Notes: generated from the sequence alone by a model not told the origin. DNA of 16,825 nt from an uncultured beta proteobacterium (GCA_903859265.1 CAIOLZ010000164.1:1-16825), one strand, 5' to 3'. Shown: positions 1 to 8,551, counted from the stretch's first letter. Program-made: numbers and translations.

Positions 1-306
1 CCGCTCGCGCGCCAAATTAACAAGCGTTGGCGAGAGATCGATCGCCACGACTTCGGCGCCCCGGCGCGCCGCCTCGACTGCAAAGGCGCCCGTACCGCAA
101 CCGGCATCGAGTACGCGCTTGCCGCTCAGGTCCTGTGGCAACCATGACAGCAGCGTGTTGCGCATCTGATCGCGGCCAGCCCGCACGGTGGCGCGAATGC
201 GCCCCACCGGCGCATCGGACGTCAACTTTTCCCAGGCCGCAACAGCGGTGCGATCGAAGTAATCTTCAATCTGGCCGCGGCGCTGCTCGTAAGTCATTTC
301 AGCCAT
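1..306 (-). CDS. bchM: Mg-protoporphyrin IX methyltransferase BchM, N-terminal 102 codons
   Basis: BchM transfers a methyl group from S-adenosylmethionine to the C-13 propionate of Mg-protoporphyrin IX, the step after Mg chelation in bacteriochlorophyll synthesis. Only the first 102 codons are in the window; the gene runs off the left edge with no stop. The visible part begins MAEMTYEQRRGQIEDYFDRT, the usual BchM opening, and SAM motif I (VLDAGCGTGAF) is at residues 65-75 with the motif II strand VVAIDLS near 88. The ATG at 306 is 13 bases past the bchL stop, and that stop overlaps a weak Shine-Dalgarno (TGAGGA, about 10 bases before the ATG). M4 is a possible alternative start. It is the last visible gene of the bchFNBHLM operon. 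In related clusters lhaA and puhA follow, which would lie outside this window. Confidence 0.93.
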   Translation of the reverse strand, partial: MAEMTYEQRRGQIEDYFDRTAVAAWEKLTSDAPVGRIRATVRAGRDQMRNTLLSWLPQDLSGKRVLDAGCGTGAFAVEAARRGAEVVAIDLSPTLVNLARER

Positions 307-319
307 GATGCAGCGGTCC

Positions 320-1243
320 TCAGTCAAAACCCAGCAGATCAAAAATGTCGCGGTCCTTCATGGGCACTGCGTTGTAGGGCTCACCACCCACCCACAGGTT
401 GGCGGCCAGACGCATGTACTCTTTCTGGACGGCTTCCAATTCGGGCGAAGCTTCCATTTCAAAAAGGGTGGATTTTTTGAGGCGACTTCGACGAATGACA
501 TCGAGGTCTGGAAAATGTGCAGCAAGCTTGAGGCCGATTTTTTCGTTGTACTTGTCGATCTGGTCGGTCGCTGCGCTGCGGTTGGCGATCACACCACCGA
601 GCCGTACGTTGTAGTTTTTAGCCTTGGCACCGATGGCTTGCACGATGCGATTCATGGCGAAGATGGAATCAAAATCGTTGGCAGTCACAATCATCGCGCG
701 GTCTGCATGTTGAAGTGGTGCAGCAAAGCCGCCGCACACCACGTCGCCCAGAACGTCAAAAATCACCACGTCCGTGTCTTCCAGCAGGTGGTGCTCCTTG
801 AGCAGCTTCACCGTTTGCCCCACAACGTAACCACCACAACCTGTGCCTGCGGGCGGGCCACCGGCCTCTACACACATCACACCGTTGTAGCCGGGAAACA
901 CAAAGTCCTCGATTCGCAGTTCTTCCGCATGGAAGTCCACTGTCTCCAGCACGTCAATGACGGTGGGCAGCATCTTTTTGGTCAGGGTAAACGTTGAATC
1001 GTGCTTGGGGTCGCACCCGATTTGCAAAACCCGCTTGCCCATTTTCGAGAAGGCTGCAGACAGGTTGCTCGATGTCGTACTCTTGCCGATGCCGCCTTTG
1101 CCATAAATGGCAAACACCTTGGCAGTGCCGATTTTTACGTTCGGGTCCAGCTGCACTTGTACGCTGCCCTCCCCGTCCAGGCGGGCACGGTCGGCCAGCG
1201 CTTTAGATTTGACCGTTGGAAACGGCAATGTATCGACCATCAT
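320..1243 (-). CDS. bchL: Dark-operative protochlorophyllide reductase, iron protein BchL
   Basis: BchL is the NifH-like ATP-dependent electron donor to the BchN-BchB protein in light-independent protochlorophyllide reduction. The 307-residue product has the P-loop GKGGIGKST at about 48-56, a switch segment IGCDPKHDST at 75-84, and the two cysteines expected to bind the subunit-bridging [4Fe-4S] cluster, C136 (GTGCGG) and C170 (DVVCGG), 34 residues apart. It ends DRDIFDLLGFD, typical of BchL rather than of BchX, the iron protein of chlorophyllide reductase. It is about ten residues longer than the Rhodobacter protein at the N-terminus; the second codon is also ATG, so initiation could use either. 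The start overlaps the bchH stop by four bases (ATGA), and AAGGAG lies seven bases upstream, inside the bchH end. All expected catalytic residues are present. Confidence 0.97.
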   Translation of the reverse strand: MMVDTLPFPTVKSKALADRARLDGEGSVQVQLDPNVKIGTAKVFAIYGKGGIGKSTTSSNLSAAFSKMGKRVLQIGCDPKHDSTFTLTKKMLPTVIDVLETVDFHAEELRIEDFVFPGYNGVMCVEAGGPPAGTGCGGYVVGQTVKLLKEHHLLEDTDVVIFDVLGDVVCGGFAAPLQHADRAMIVTANDFDSIFAMNRIVQAIGAKAKNYNVRLGGVIANRSAATDQIDKYNEKIGLKLAAHFPDLDVIRRSRLKKSTLFEMEASPELEAVQKEYMRLAANLWVGGEPYNAVPMKDRDIFDLLGFD

Positions 1244-4200
1244 GCGGAGGCTCCTTCATATACGCCTTCAAGGCGGTCTTCCAGTTCTTCGCCGGCATGG
1301 CGAAGGGCTTCTAAGGTAGCCGCGTCGGGCTGCCAGAAATTACGTTCAGATGCTTCAATCAATCTGTTTGCGACCCGGGCCGAGGCGGTGGGGTTGAGTT
1401 TTGCCAGTCGCCCGCGCATCTCCGGATCAAGCATGAATGTCTCCGTCAGTTGCTGGTAAACCCAGGGCTGCACCTGACCGGTAGTGGCCGACCATCCCAT
1501 GGTGTTGGTGATGTGAACCTCGATCTGGCGAACGCCTTCATAACCATGTTCGAGCATGCCTTCAAACCATTTCGGATTGAGCATCCGGGTGCGCGTTTCC
1601 AGAGCGACCTGCTCCTTGAGCGAGCGCACGGACGCTTCTCCCATGGTCTGATCGCCGATATAAACCGGCGGCGTCTTGCCTCCTCTGGCAACCTTGACAG
1701 CCTGGGTAATGCCGCCGAGCGTGTCGAAGTAGTTATCGACCGTCGTCACGCCCAGTTCCACGGAATCCAGATTCTGGTAGGTCAGTTGCACATCGGCCAG
1801 CGCGCTTTGCAACAGCGCGGTCTGCTGTACGGCCCGTCCGGTGCGGCCGTATGCAAAACCTTTACGCCGTTTGTAGGTTTCTGCCAGTTCGTCTTCGTCT
1901 GTCCAGCGACTGCTTTCCACCAGGTTATTCACATTGGAGCCATAGGCACCCTCGGCGTTGCCATAGACCCGCAATGACGCGATTTCCAGCGTGCAACCGT
2001 GCTCTTTCTGGTAAGCCAGCGCATGTTTACGAACCCAGTTCATCTCGAGGGGTTCGTCGGCAGAAGCCGCCAAAAATGCCGCTTCGGCCAGCAACTTGAT
2101 CTGCAAGGGCATCAGGTCGCGGAAGATGCCCGACAAGGTGATGACCACATCGACCCGCGGGCGACCCAGTTCGGAGAGTGGAATCAGTGTTGCACCGGCA
2201 ATGCGCCCATAACTGTCAAACCGGGGCAATGCGCCCATTAACGCCAGCGCCTGACCGATGGGCGCGCCCTCATTTTTAAGGTTGTCGCTTCCCCATAAAA
2301 CCATGGCAACGGATTCGGGTAACGGATTGCCGTCCGCCAAATAGCGGTCCAGCAAAATCTGCGCGTGTTTGGCGCCATCACGCACGGCAAACGCACTGGG
2401 GATACGGAACGGATCGAAACCGTGCATGTTGCGTCCGGTCGGAAGCACGCCGGGCGTGCGCAACAGGTCGCCGCCCGGAGCGGGGCGAATGTACCCACCA
2501 TCGAGCGCGTGTAGCAGGGCAGGAACTTCGGTATCTTTGGCCAACAGCTCGTTTGCTTTAGCCAGGGCATGCATCATCGCCATCACGGCCTCAGTTTTGA
2601 CCATACTGGCCGTGCGCAGTGCTTTATCAATGGTATGGCCATCTACCAGCGCCTTGACCACACTGCGCTGGGGCGGGGCCTCATTGATCGACTCAGCCAT
2701 GGACATGAGCATATCTACCCGTTGTGCTGGTGACAGCGGCATGCCTGTCACATGCAGGCCATGGGGAATGAGCGTGTACTCCAGCTCCAGCACTTGCTCA
2801 GCCAGTTTTGCCACGCGCTGGTCGGCCTCTCCCCGTATGCTGATATCCCAGACCGGCTGGGCATCGGCAAGATTGAGCTCTGCGGCCTGCGCCTGGATGA
2901 GCATGGCGGTTTCGCCGCGGTCTTTGCAGCCAGGCTGCTGGCTGCGCCAGCGCTCGATCGATGCCTTCAGATCGTTGAGCCCTTTGTACAGGCCCGCTTG
3001 CGCGACCGGCGGCGTTAGATAGCTGATCAGGGTGGCTCCCGAGCGACGTTTTGCAATGGCACCCTCGGACGGATTGTTGGACGCATACAAATAAACGTTG
3101 GGCAAATCGTCGATCAGTCGGTCCGGCCAGCAACTGCCGGCCATGCCGCTTTGCTTCCCAGGCATGAATTCAAGCGCACCGTGCGTACCGAAATGCAACA
3201 CCGCATTGGCCTTGAAGTCTTCCCGCAAATAGCGGTAAAACGCCGAGAACGCGTGGGTCGGTGCAAGCCCTTTTTCAAACAGCAGTCGCATCGGGTCACC
3301 TTCATAACCAAACGAAGGCTGCACGCTGACCAGAACATTGCCGAACTGTTTACCCAGCACAAAAATCGAACTGCCATTGCTCAGCTGACGCCCTGGTGCG
3401 GGGCCCCATTGCGCTTCAATTTCCTTGAGCCAGCGTTCGCGTTTGACGTGGTCGTCGGCCGCAATCAGCGCATGCACATTGGCGTCCGCGCCATACTGCG
3501 CTGCGTTGCCATGCAAGACTGCGTCGCGCAGTTCGCCCACGCTCTCAGGCATATTTACCTGATAGCCCTGCGCCTTCATGCCGGCCAGGGTGTGCATCAA
3601 TGACTCGAATACAGACAGGTAGGCAGCGCTTCCAATATTGCCCGCATTGGGCGGGAAGTTGAACAACACAATGGCAACCCTGCGATTGGCGCGGTCTCCG
3701 CGTTTCAACGCAACCAGCTTGGTCACCCGGGCGGCCAGCATATTGGCGCGCTCGGAGCAAGAGCGCATATCTGACGTGGATTCACTCGCCTTGAAGGTGC
3801 AGCCATGGTGGCAACCGGTACAACTGACACCTTCAGCGCCGGGCCTGCCGCCAAATACGATGGGACCGGTGGCGCCATCGAGCTCGGGAATGGCCACCAT
3901 GATGGTGCTCTCCACCGGCAGCAAACCGCGCTCTGAGCCGCCCCACTGATCCAGCGTCTGGAATTCAAGCGGGTGGGCCGCCACGTAAGGCACGTCCAGT
4001 TTGGCCAATACCTCCTCGGCGGCCTGTGCATCGTTGTAGGCGGGTCCGCCTACCAGCGAAAACCCGGTGAGTGAAACCACTGCATCCACGCCCACGCGTC
4101 CGTCCTGCATAAAGAAAGCGTCAATCGCAGGCCGAGAATCCAGACCGGCCGCAAATGCAGGAATCACCCGCATTCCGCGCGCTTCCAGGGCTGCGATCAC

Positions 4201-5028
4201 ACCGTCGTAGTGCAGCGAATTACCTGACAAAAGGTAAGAGCGCAGCATCAGCACGCCCACAGTTCCATTTTGTGCAACGGGGGGCAACGGCAAATCTGTG
4301 ACGCGCTCCGAGTATTTACCTGCCATGCGTGGGTGGTAAACACCGGTTTCCGGGTATTCCACCGGGGCGGCCACGCGTCCCAGGCCGCGCAAGACCTTGC
4401 GTTCGCCGCAGGCACCGCGATCAATGACATGGCGCACCATGTTGAGCAAGTTCTCGTCCGAGCCACCCATCCAATACTGCATGGTGATGAAGTACGCACG
4501 GACGTCTTGGGCGGTACCGGGAATGAAACGCAACATCTGAGGCAGACGCCGCAGCATCTTCATTTGCGCCGCGCCGCCAGTGGCCTTTTTCTCTTTGTTA
4601 CCCCGCAACTTTTTCAGCAGTGCCATGGCTCCGCTGGCGGGTTTGTCCATGTCAAAGTTACCCAACCGTGTGAGCTTGACCACCTCGCTGGCTGAGGCCA
4701 TGCAGATCATGGCATCGCAGGTGTCGCGGCGTGCGCGCAGGGCGTCAATAACGGGCAGAAAATGGTCTTCCAAAAAAAGCATTGCGGCGACCACGATGTC
4801 AGCACGCTCAATGTCGGCACGGCAAAGGTTTATCAACCTGTCGTTACCGGCATACTCGGCAGCGGCATGCAGGCTAATGGTCAAGCCCGGATAGTCGCGT
4901 GACAGCGCCTTTCTCGCACGCTCCAGAGAGCTCGCAAGATGCGTGTCCATCGTCACTATCACCACACGAACAGGTGTGGCGCGCGCGCCATGGCCTGCGC
5001 TAGCGGCTGAAATAGGCTTTTGCGTCAT
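1240..5028 (-). CDS. bchH: Magnesium chelatase, porphyrin-binding subunit BchH
   Basis: BchH binds protoporphyrin IX and, with the ATPase subunits BchI and BchD (not in this window), inserts Mg2+, committing porphyrin to bacteriochlorophyll rather than heme. At 1262 residues it is full length for the CobN/BchH family. The core signature HFGTHGALEFMPGKQ lies near residues 615-630, followed by NNPSEGAIAKRRS. A cysteine cluster CX2CX3CX13C (C403, C406, C410, C424, within CTGCHHGC and RSC) resembles the motif reported to hold an oxygen-sensitive Fe-S cluster in Rhodobacter capsulatus BchH. The ATG at 5028 has a GGTGGAGA ribosome site about six bases upstream and lies 29 bases inside the end of bchB; the far end overlaps bchL by four bases. 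No frameshift or truncation is seen. Confidence 0.97.
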   Translation of the reverse strand: MTQKPISAASAGHGARATPVRVVIVTMDTHLASSLERARKALSRDYPGLTISLHAAAEYAGNDRLINLCRADIERADIVVAAMLFLEDHFLPVIDALRARRDTCDAMICMASASEVVKLTRLGNFDMDKPASGAMALLKKLRGNKEKKATGGAAQMKMLRRLPQMLRFIPGTAQDVRAYFITMQYWMGGSDENLLNMVRHVIDRGACGERKVLRGLGRVAAPVEYPETGVYHPRMAGKYSERVTDLPLPPVAQNGTVGVLMLRSYLLSGNSLHYDGVIAALEARGMRVIPAFAAGLDSRPAIDAFFMQDGRVGVDAVVSLTGFSLVGGPAYNDAQAAEEVLAKLDVPYVAAHPLEFQTLDQWGGSERGLLPVESTIMVAIPELDGATGPIVFGGRPGAEGVSCTGCHHGCTFKASESTSDMRSCSERANMLAARVTKLVALKRGDRANRRVAIVLFNFPPNAGNIGSAAYLSVFESLMHTLAGMKAQGYQVNMPESVGELRDAVLHGNAAQYGADANVHALIAADDHVKRERWLKEIEAQWGPAPGRQLSNGSSIFVLGKQFGNVLVSVQPSFGYEGDPMRLLFEKGLAPTHAFSAFYRYLREDFKANAVLHFGTHGALEFMPGKQSGMAGSCWPDRLIDDLPNVYLYASNNPSEGAIAKRRSGATLISYLTPPVAQAGLYKGLNDLKASIERWRSQQPGCKDRGETAMLIQAQAAELNLADAQPVWDISIRGEADQRVAKLAEQVLELEYTLIPHGLHVTGMPLSPAQRVDMLMSMAESINEAPPQRSVVKALVDGHTIDKALRTASMVKTEAVMAMMHALAKANELLAKDTEVPALLHALDGGYIRPAPGGDLLRTPGVLPTGRNMHGFDPFRIPSAFAVRDGAKHAQILLDRYLADGNPLPESVAMVLWGSDNLKNEGAPIGQALALMGALPRFDSYGRIAGATLIPLSELGRPRVDVVITLSGIFRDLMPLQIKLLAEAAFLAASADEPLEMNWVRKHALAYQKEHGCTLEIASLRVYGNAEGAYGSNVNNLVESSRWTDEDELAETYKRRKGFAYGRTGRAVQQTALLQSALADVQLTYQNLDSVELGVTTVDNYFDTLGGITQAVKVARGGKTPPVYIGDQTMGEASVRSLKEQVALETRTRMLNPKWFEGMLEHGYEGVRQIEVHITNTMGWSATTGQVQPWVYQQLTETFMLDPEMRGRLAKLNPTASARVANRLIEASERNFWQPDAATLEALRHAGEELEDRLEGVYEGASA

Positions 5029-6577
5029 ACAAGGTCTCCACCGTTATTTGCGCCACACCCTTTTCGGCTGCATAGCGTTCCGTATTTCGCCGCGCTTTGC
5101 CGCGTACAAAAAACGGTATTTTTTTAAGTTCCAGTTCGGCGTCGGCAAGCCAGATTGCAGCCACGGCCTGTGCCGAGGTTTCTGACGCCTGTGCAATGGC
5201 CATCGATGTAGCGGTTGCAGCTTCTTTCATGGCCGCACCGCCCAAATGCGAAGGGGCTGCATCCTCATGGAATTCAGCGTCGCCCTTGAACATGCCCAGC
5301 AGATGTTCTTCCAGACCCATCATCAAGGGGTGAACCCAGGTATCAAACAAAACGTTGGCACCTTCAAAACCCATTTGGGGTGAATAACGGGCCGGGAAAT
5401 CCTGCACATGCACCGGTGCAGATATCACCGCACACGGCACGCGCAGCCGCTTGGCAATATGGCGCTCCATCTGCGTGCCCAGCACCAGTTCGGGCTGCAG
5501 TTCGGCAATGCGGGCTTCGACTTCGAGGTAGTCGTCCGAAATGATGGCCTCTACCCCGTAGTGTTTTGCGGCATCGCGCACATCGCGCGCAAATTCACGG
5601 CTGTATGTACCAATGCCGACCACGGTAAAGCCCAGTTCTTCACTGGCAACCTTGGCCGCGGCAATGGCATGGGTGGCATCACCAAAAACAAACACCCGCT
5701 TGTTCGTCAGATAAGTGGAGTCCACCGATTTGGCATACCACTGCGCGCGCGATTCGCACTTCGCCAAAATGGCCTCGGCGTCCAGACCGGCCAGTGCCGC
5801 GACCTCACGGATGAATGCCTGCGTTGCCTTCACGCCAATAGGTATTACCTTTGTAAAAGGTTGCTTGAAGTTGCGCTGCAGCCACTGCGCCGTCAGAGCG
5901 GCAAGTTCGGGATACAGGACCACGTTGAAGTCCGCATTGCCCAGGCTTGCAATGTCATCTGGTGTCGCACCAAGAGGTGCCACAACATTGATCTCAATTC
6001 CCATGGTCTGTAACAGGGTGCTGATTTCCCGCACGTCATCCCGATGGCGAAAACCCAACGCAGTCGCACCCAGAATATTGCAGCGTGGTTTTTTGTTCTC
6101 AGTGTTTGCACCTATCGCAGTTTCAACACGGCTGTCCGGCTTGGCCAGTGTGCGCACCAGTTGATAAAACGTTTCTGAGGCACCCCAATTTTCCTTGCGC
6201 TGGTAAGCCGGCAACTCCAGTGCCACCACTGGTACCGGCAGGTCCAGCGCCTTGGCCAGTCCGCCGGGATCGTCTTGAATCAGCTCCGCCGTACAGGACG
6301 AGCCGACCAGCATGGCCTGTGGTTTGAAGCGTGCAAAAGCCTCGCGCGCTGCGTTCTTGAACAGTTCTGCGGTATCGCCCCCGAGGTCGCGCGCCTGAAA
6401 CGTGGTGTAGGTGACAGGCGGGCGTTTTTGCAAGCGCTCAATCATGGTGAACAGCAGATCCGCGTAGGTATCGCCCTGGGGTGCATGCAGCACATAGTGC
6501 ACGCCCTCCATGGCAGTGGCAACGCGCATTGCGCCCACATGGGGCGGGCCTTCGTATGTCCAGAGCGTGAGTTGCAT
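5000..6577 (-). CDS. bchB: Dark-operative protochlorophyllide reductase subunit BchB
   Basis: BchB pairs with BchN as the nitrogenase MoFe-like catalytic component that reduces the C17-C18 double bond of protochlorophyllide. The 525-residue protein starts MQLTLWTYEGPPHVGAMRVA, and D36 (in APQGDTYADL) is the aspartate known to ligate the [4Fe-4S] cluster alongside three BchN cysteines. The conserved GSSCTAELIQDD segment lies near residues 92-103. The last 60 or so residues, with KKIPFFVRGKARRNTE, form the small C-terminal PCP-reductase domain common to BchB and ChlB. The start is 22 bases after the bchN stop, with only a weak AAGG about 11 bases upstream, so translation may depend partly on bchN. 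The 3' end overlaps bchH by 29 bases. Confidence 0.97.
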   Translation of the reverse strand: MQLTLWTYEGPPHVGAMRVATAMEGVHYVLHAPQGDTYADLLFTMIERLQKRPPVTYTTFQARDLGGDTAELFKNAAREAFARFKPQAMLVGSSCTAELIQDDPGGLAKALDLPVPVVALELPAYQRKENWGASETFYQLVRTLAKPDSRVETAIGANTENKKPRCNILGATALGFRHRDDVREISTLLQTMGIEINVVAPLGATPDDIASLGNADFNVVLYPELAALTAQWLQRNFKQPFTKVIPIGVKATQAFIREVAALAGLDAEAILAKCESRAQWYAKSVDSTYLTNKRVFVFGDATHAIAAAKVASEELGFTVVGIGTYSREFARDVRDAAKHYGVEAIISDDYLEVEARIAELQPELVLGTQMERHIAKRLRVPCAVISAPVHVQDFPARYSPQMGFEGANVLFDTWVHPLMMGLEEHLLGMFKGDAEFHEDAAPSHLGGAAMKEAATATSMAIAQASETSAQAVAAIWLADAELELKKIPFFVRGKARRNTERYAAEKGVAQITVETLYDAKAYFSR

Positions 6578-6599
6578 GGCGTTTTAGACCTTGACGGTT

Positions 6600-7889
6600 T
6601 CAGGCCGCCAGGCGCATGCGGCGCACCAGCGGTCGGGTGAACAATTCGGCCAGATCGGCCGCCTGATCGAAGCCCTGAATCGGGGTGAACACCAGCTCAA
6701 TGGCCCACTTGGTGGTCATACCCTCCACCTCCAACGGATTGGCCAGGCCCAGTCCACAGACAACGATGTCGGGTTTCGCAGCGCGGCAACGGTCGAGCTG
6801 GTTTTCCACGTGCTGTCCTTCTGACAACATGGTTCCTTCGGGCAACATGGCCAATTCCTCCGCCATGTTCTGGCGATGCAGAAAAGGCGTGCCGACTTCC
6901 GTCAGCGTCATACCCAGCTCACGGGACAAAAAACGAGCCAAAGGAATCTCTAACTGCGAGTCAGGAAAAAAGAAAATACGCTTGCCCTCCAGTGCAAGGC
7001 GCGACCGCGCCAGCGCCGCCAAAGCCCTTTGCTTGGCCGGCGCAATGGTTGCGTCAAAGGTCGCCTCGGCGATCCCAAACACCCGCGCGGCTGCTTGCAA
7101 CCAGGCCTGAGTTCCCTCCACCCCGAGTGGAAATGGGGCGGGAATGCGGACGGCACCGCGGTCCTGCAAGGCTTTGGCCGTATCGGCCAGAAAAGGCTGC
7201 GCCAGCAAGATTCGCGTATTTGCACCCACGGCCGGCAAATCATTGGCACGCCGGGGCGGGAAAAACTTGACACTGCCCATTCCCATTTGCTGGAACAGAC
7301 GTGTAAATTGGTCTTCCACCACGTCCGCCAGGGCTCCCACCACCAGCAGTTCCATCGGAGCCTTGGCCGTAGCCTGGGGCAACGCCGGCACCATCGATGC
7401 CAGGCAGGCGTCCTCGCCTTGGGTGAATGTGGTTTCAATCCCGCTACCGGAATAGTTCAGAACACGCACAGATGGCGCAAATTCGGCGGAGAGACGCGAT
7501 GCCGCCCGGGCCAGGTCAAGCTTTATCACTTCCGACGGGCAGGAACCCACCAGGAAAAGCAATTTGATTTCGGGCCTGCGTTGCAAAAGCTGCGCGACCA
7601 CACGATCAAGCTCCGTGTTGGCGTCAGCCAGGCCGGCCAAGTCGCGCTCGTCAATGATCGCGGTGGCAAAGCGGGGCTCGGCAAAAATCATCACGCCCGC
7701 GGCAGACTGAATCAGGTGCGCACATGTGCGCGAGCCGACCACCAGAAAAAACGCGTCCTGAATTTTGCGGTGCAGCCAGATAATCCCGGTCAAGCCGCAA
7801 AACACCTCGTGTTGCCCGCGCTCGCGCAGTACCGGAGCATCGGAGCAACCTGCAGCCGGCGCAATGCGTATCGGAGCCATTACCGTCAT
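6600..7889 (-). CDS. bchN: Dark-operative protochlorophyllide reductase subunit BchN
   Basis: BchN is the partner of BchB in the protochlorophyllide-reducing heterotetramer. The 429-residue protein shows the three cluster-ligating cysteines, C31 (EVFCGLTGI), C56 (GSRTCAHL) and C117 (VGSCPSEVI), each exactly five residues later than C26, C51 and C112 of the Rhodobacter protein. The extra residues are at the N-terminus, where M4 is a second possible start. The region IRIAPAAGCSD is a longer, alanine/proline-rich lead-in. Later segments (LNYSGSGIETTFTQGED, and GLGLANPLEVEGMTTKW near the end) are family-typical. The start codon overlaps the bchF stop by four bases, so the two are probably coupled. 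Nothing is missing. Confidence 0.97.
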   Translation of the reverse strand: MTVMAPIRIAPAAGCSDAPVLRERGQHEVFCGLTGIIWLHRKIQDAFFLVVGSRTCAHLIQSAAGVMIFAEPRFATAIIDERDLAGLADANTELDRVVAQLLQRRPEIKLLFLVGSCPSEVIKLDLARAASRLSAEFAPSVRVLNYSGSGIETTFTQGEDACLASMVPALPQATAKAPMELLVVGALADVVEDQFTRLFQQMGMGSVKFFPPRRANDLPAVGANTRILLAQPFLADTAKALQDRGAVRIPAPFPLGVEGTQAWLQAAARVFGIAEATFDATIAPAKQRALAALARSRLALEGKRIFFFPDSQLEIPLARFLSRELGMTLTEVGTPFLHRQNMAEELAMLPEGTMLSEGQHVENQLDRCRAAKPDIVVCGLGLANPLEVEGMTTKWAIELVFTPIQGFDQAADLAELFTRPLVRRMRLAA

Positions 7890-8434
7890 GCTGCAACTCC
7901 CTGATTACGCAGCCTGGCGCGCTCCACCTGTGCGGCGAAATCGAGTCTGGCCGCGCGCAGCTTCAACACGAATTGCGTTGCATTGATGATGTAAGTAGCG
8001 TAGGCCGCCAAAACCAGATACATCAGCTGTTGCGGTGTCAAAGCGCCGGTATAGAGGGCATATATATAGGCCGTATGCAGCGCAAGCACCAGCATGCTAA
8101 ACACATCTTCCCAGTAGAAAGCGGGCGCAAAGAGATAGCAACCAAACACTGCTTTTTCCCAGATGCACCCGGTGACCATGATGGTGTAGAGCGTGAACGT
8201 CTTCACCACCACGGACATATTTGCAACGTCCAGACCGTTGCCGGTAATGAGGTATCGCAACACCAGTGCGAGGCTGACAAGGAAGACAAAAAACTGGATT
8301 GGCGCCAGGATGCCCTGTATCAGCGTCCACACGCTCTTGTCGCGCCGCACCCGTTCTTCTGGTGTGTACAAAGGGTGACGCGGCTCGGAATCGGAACTTT
8401 GCGCCAGATCAAAAAAGGTGTGGTTTCTCGACAT
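7886..8434 (-). CDS. bchF: 3-vinyl bacteriochlorophyllide hydratase BchF
   Basis: BchF adds water to the C-3 vinyl group of (bacterio)chlorophyllide, giving the hydroxyethyl intermediate that BchC later oxidises. The 182-residue protein has the conserved RRDKSVWTLIQGILAPIQF segment (about 29-47) and four likely membrane helices: roughly 38-60, 78-101, 112-133 and 138-158. The GCIWEKAVFGCYLFAPAFYW stretch is highly typical of the family. The ATG at 8434 is preceded by an in-frame TAA ten to twelve bases upstream, so no earlier start is possible. GGAGGAGGG lies 13 or more bases upstream, rather far for a Shine-Dalgarno. It heads the leftward operon, directly downstream of the divergent operator, and its stop overlaps bchN (ATGA). 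Confidence 0.95.
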   Translation of the reverse strand: MSRNHTFFDLAQSSDSEPRHPLYTPEERVRRDKSVWTLIQGILAPIQFFVFLVSLALVLRYLITGNGLDVANMSVVVKTFTLYTIMVTGCIWEKAVFGCYLFAPAFYWEDVFSMLVLALHTAYIYALYTGALTPQQLMYLVLAAYATYIINATQFVLKLRAARLDFAAQVERARLRNQGVAA

Positions 8435-8440
8435 GCAGCA

Positions 8441-8469
8441 AATTTAGCCCTCCTCCAAAGAAATGTCAA
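8441..8469 (-). promoter_or_regulatory. Predicted bchF operon promoter (TTGACA-N17-TAAATT)
   Basis: On the minus strand TTGACA (8469-8464), a 17-base spacer and TAAATT (8446-8441) make a good sigma-70 type promoter. Its -35 lies inside the left arm of the inverted repeat, so a repressor bound there would block it. Only six bases separate the -10 from the bchF ATG, so the predicted transcript would begin at or next to the start codon. The GGAGGAGGG in the spacer could instead be a Shine-Dalgarno for a transcript that starts further upstream. Confidence 0.5.
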
Positions 8470-8498
8470 CTTTTCGTTACGTCATTAAAAGTTGACAT
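8463..8498. promoter_or_regulatory. Inverted-repeat operator, two back-to-back PpsR/CrtJ-like sites
   Basis: ATGTCAACTTTT at 8463-8474 is repeated exactly as its complement AAAAGTTGACAT at 8487-8498; the centre ACGT (8479-8482) is itself palindromic. PpsR/CrtJ proteins bind TGT-N12-ACA. Here TGT(8464)-N12-ACG and CGT-N12-ACA(8497) are two such sites, each with one changed base in the inner half, their centres 16 bases apart. The position between bchF and ppaA is where PpsR control is expected. Binding by PpsR is inference. Confidence 0.75.
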
Positions 8499-8519
8499 AT
8501 ATTTTGAATAGAGTAAAGT
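8492..8519 (+). promoter_or_regulatory. Predicted ppaA promoter (TTGACA-N16-TAAAGT)
   Basis: TTGACA at 8492-8497 is in the right arm of the inverted repeat, and TAAAGT at 8514-8519 is a moderate -10 with a 16-base spacer. The predicted start near 8526 would give a leader of roughly 195 bases before ppaA. A second TTGACA at 8645-8650 has no convincing -10 and is a weaker alternative. Confidence 0.45.
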
Positions 8520-8551
8520 TTTTATATCGGAAATTCGAAAAGCTTTGACGG

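Noticed and set aside
305..997. Long plus-strand open frame (230 codons) across bchL
   Set aside because: It is antisense to bchL, which has clear family motifs. High-GC codon use on the coding strand produces such open shadows, and the translation has no recognisable domain.
7029..7904. Long plus-strand open frame (291 codons) across bchN
   Set aside because: Antisense to bchN over nearly all of its length, with a composition rich in His, Arg and Gln typical of shadow frames and no domain or ribosome site.
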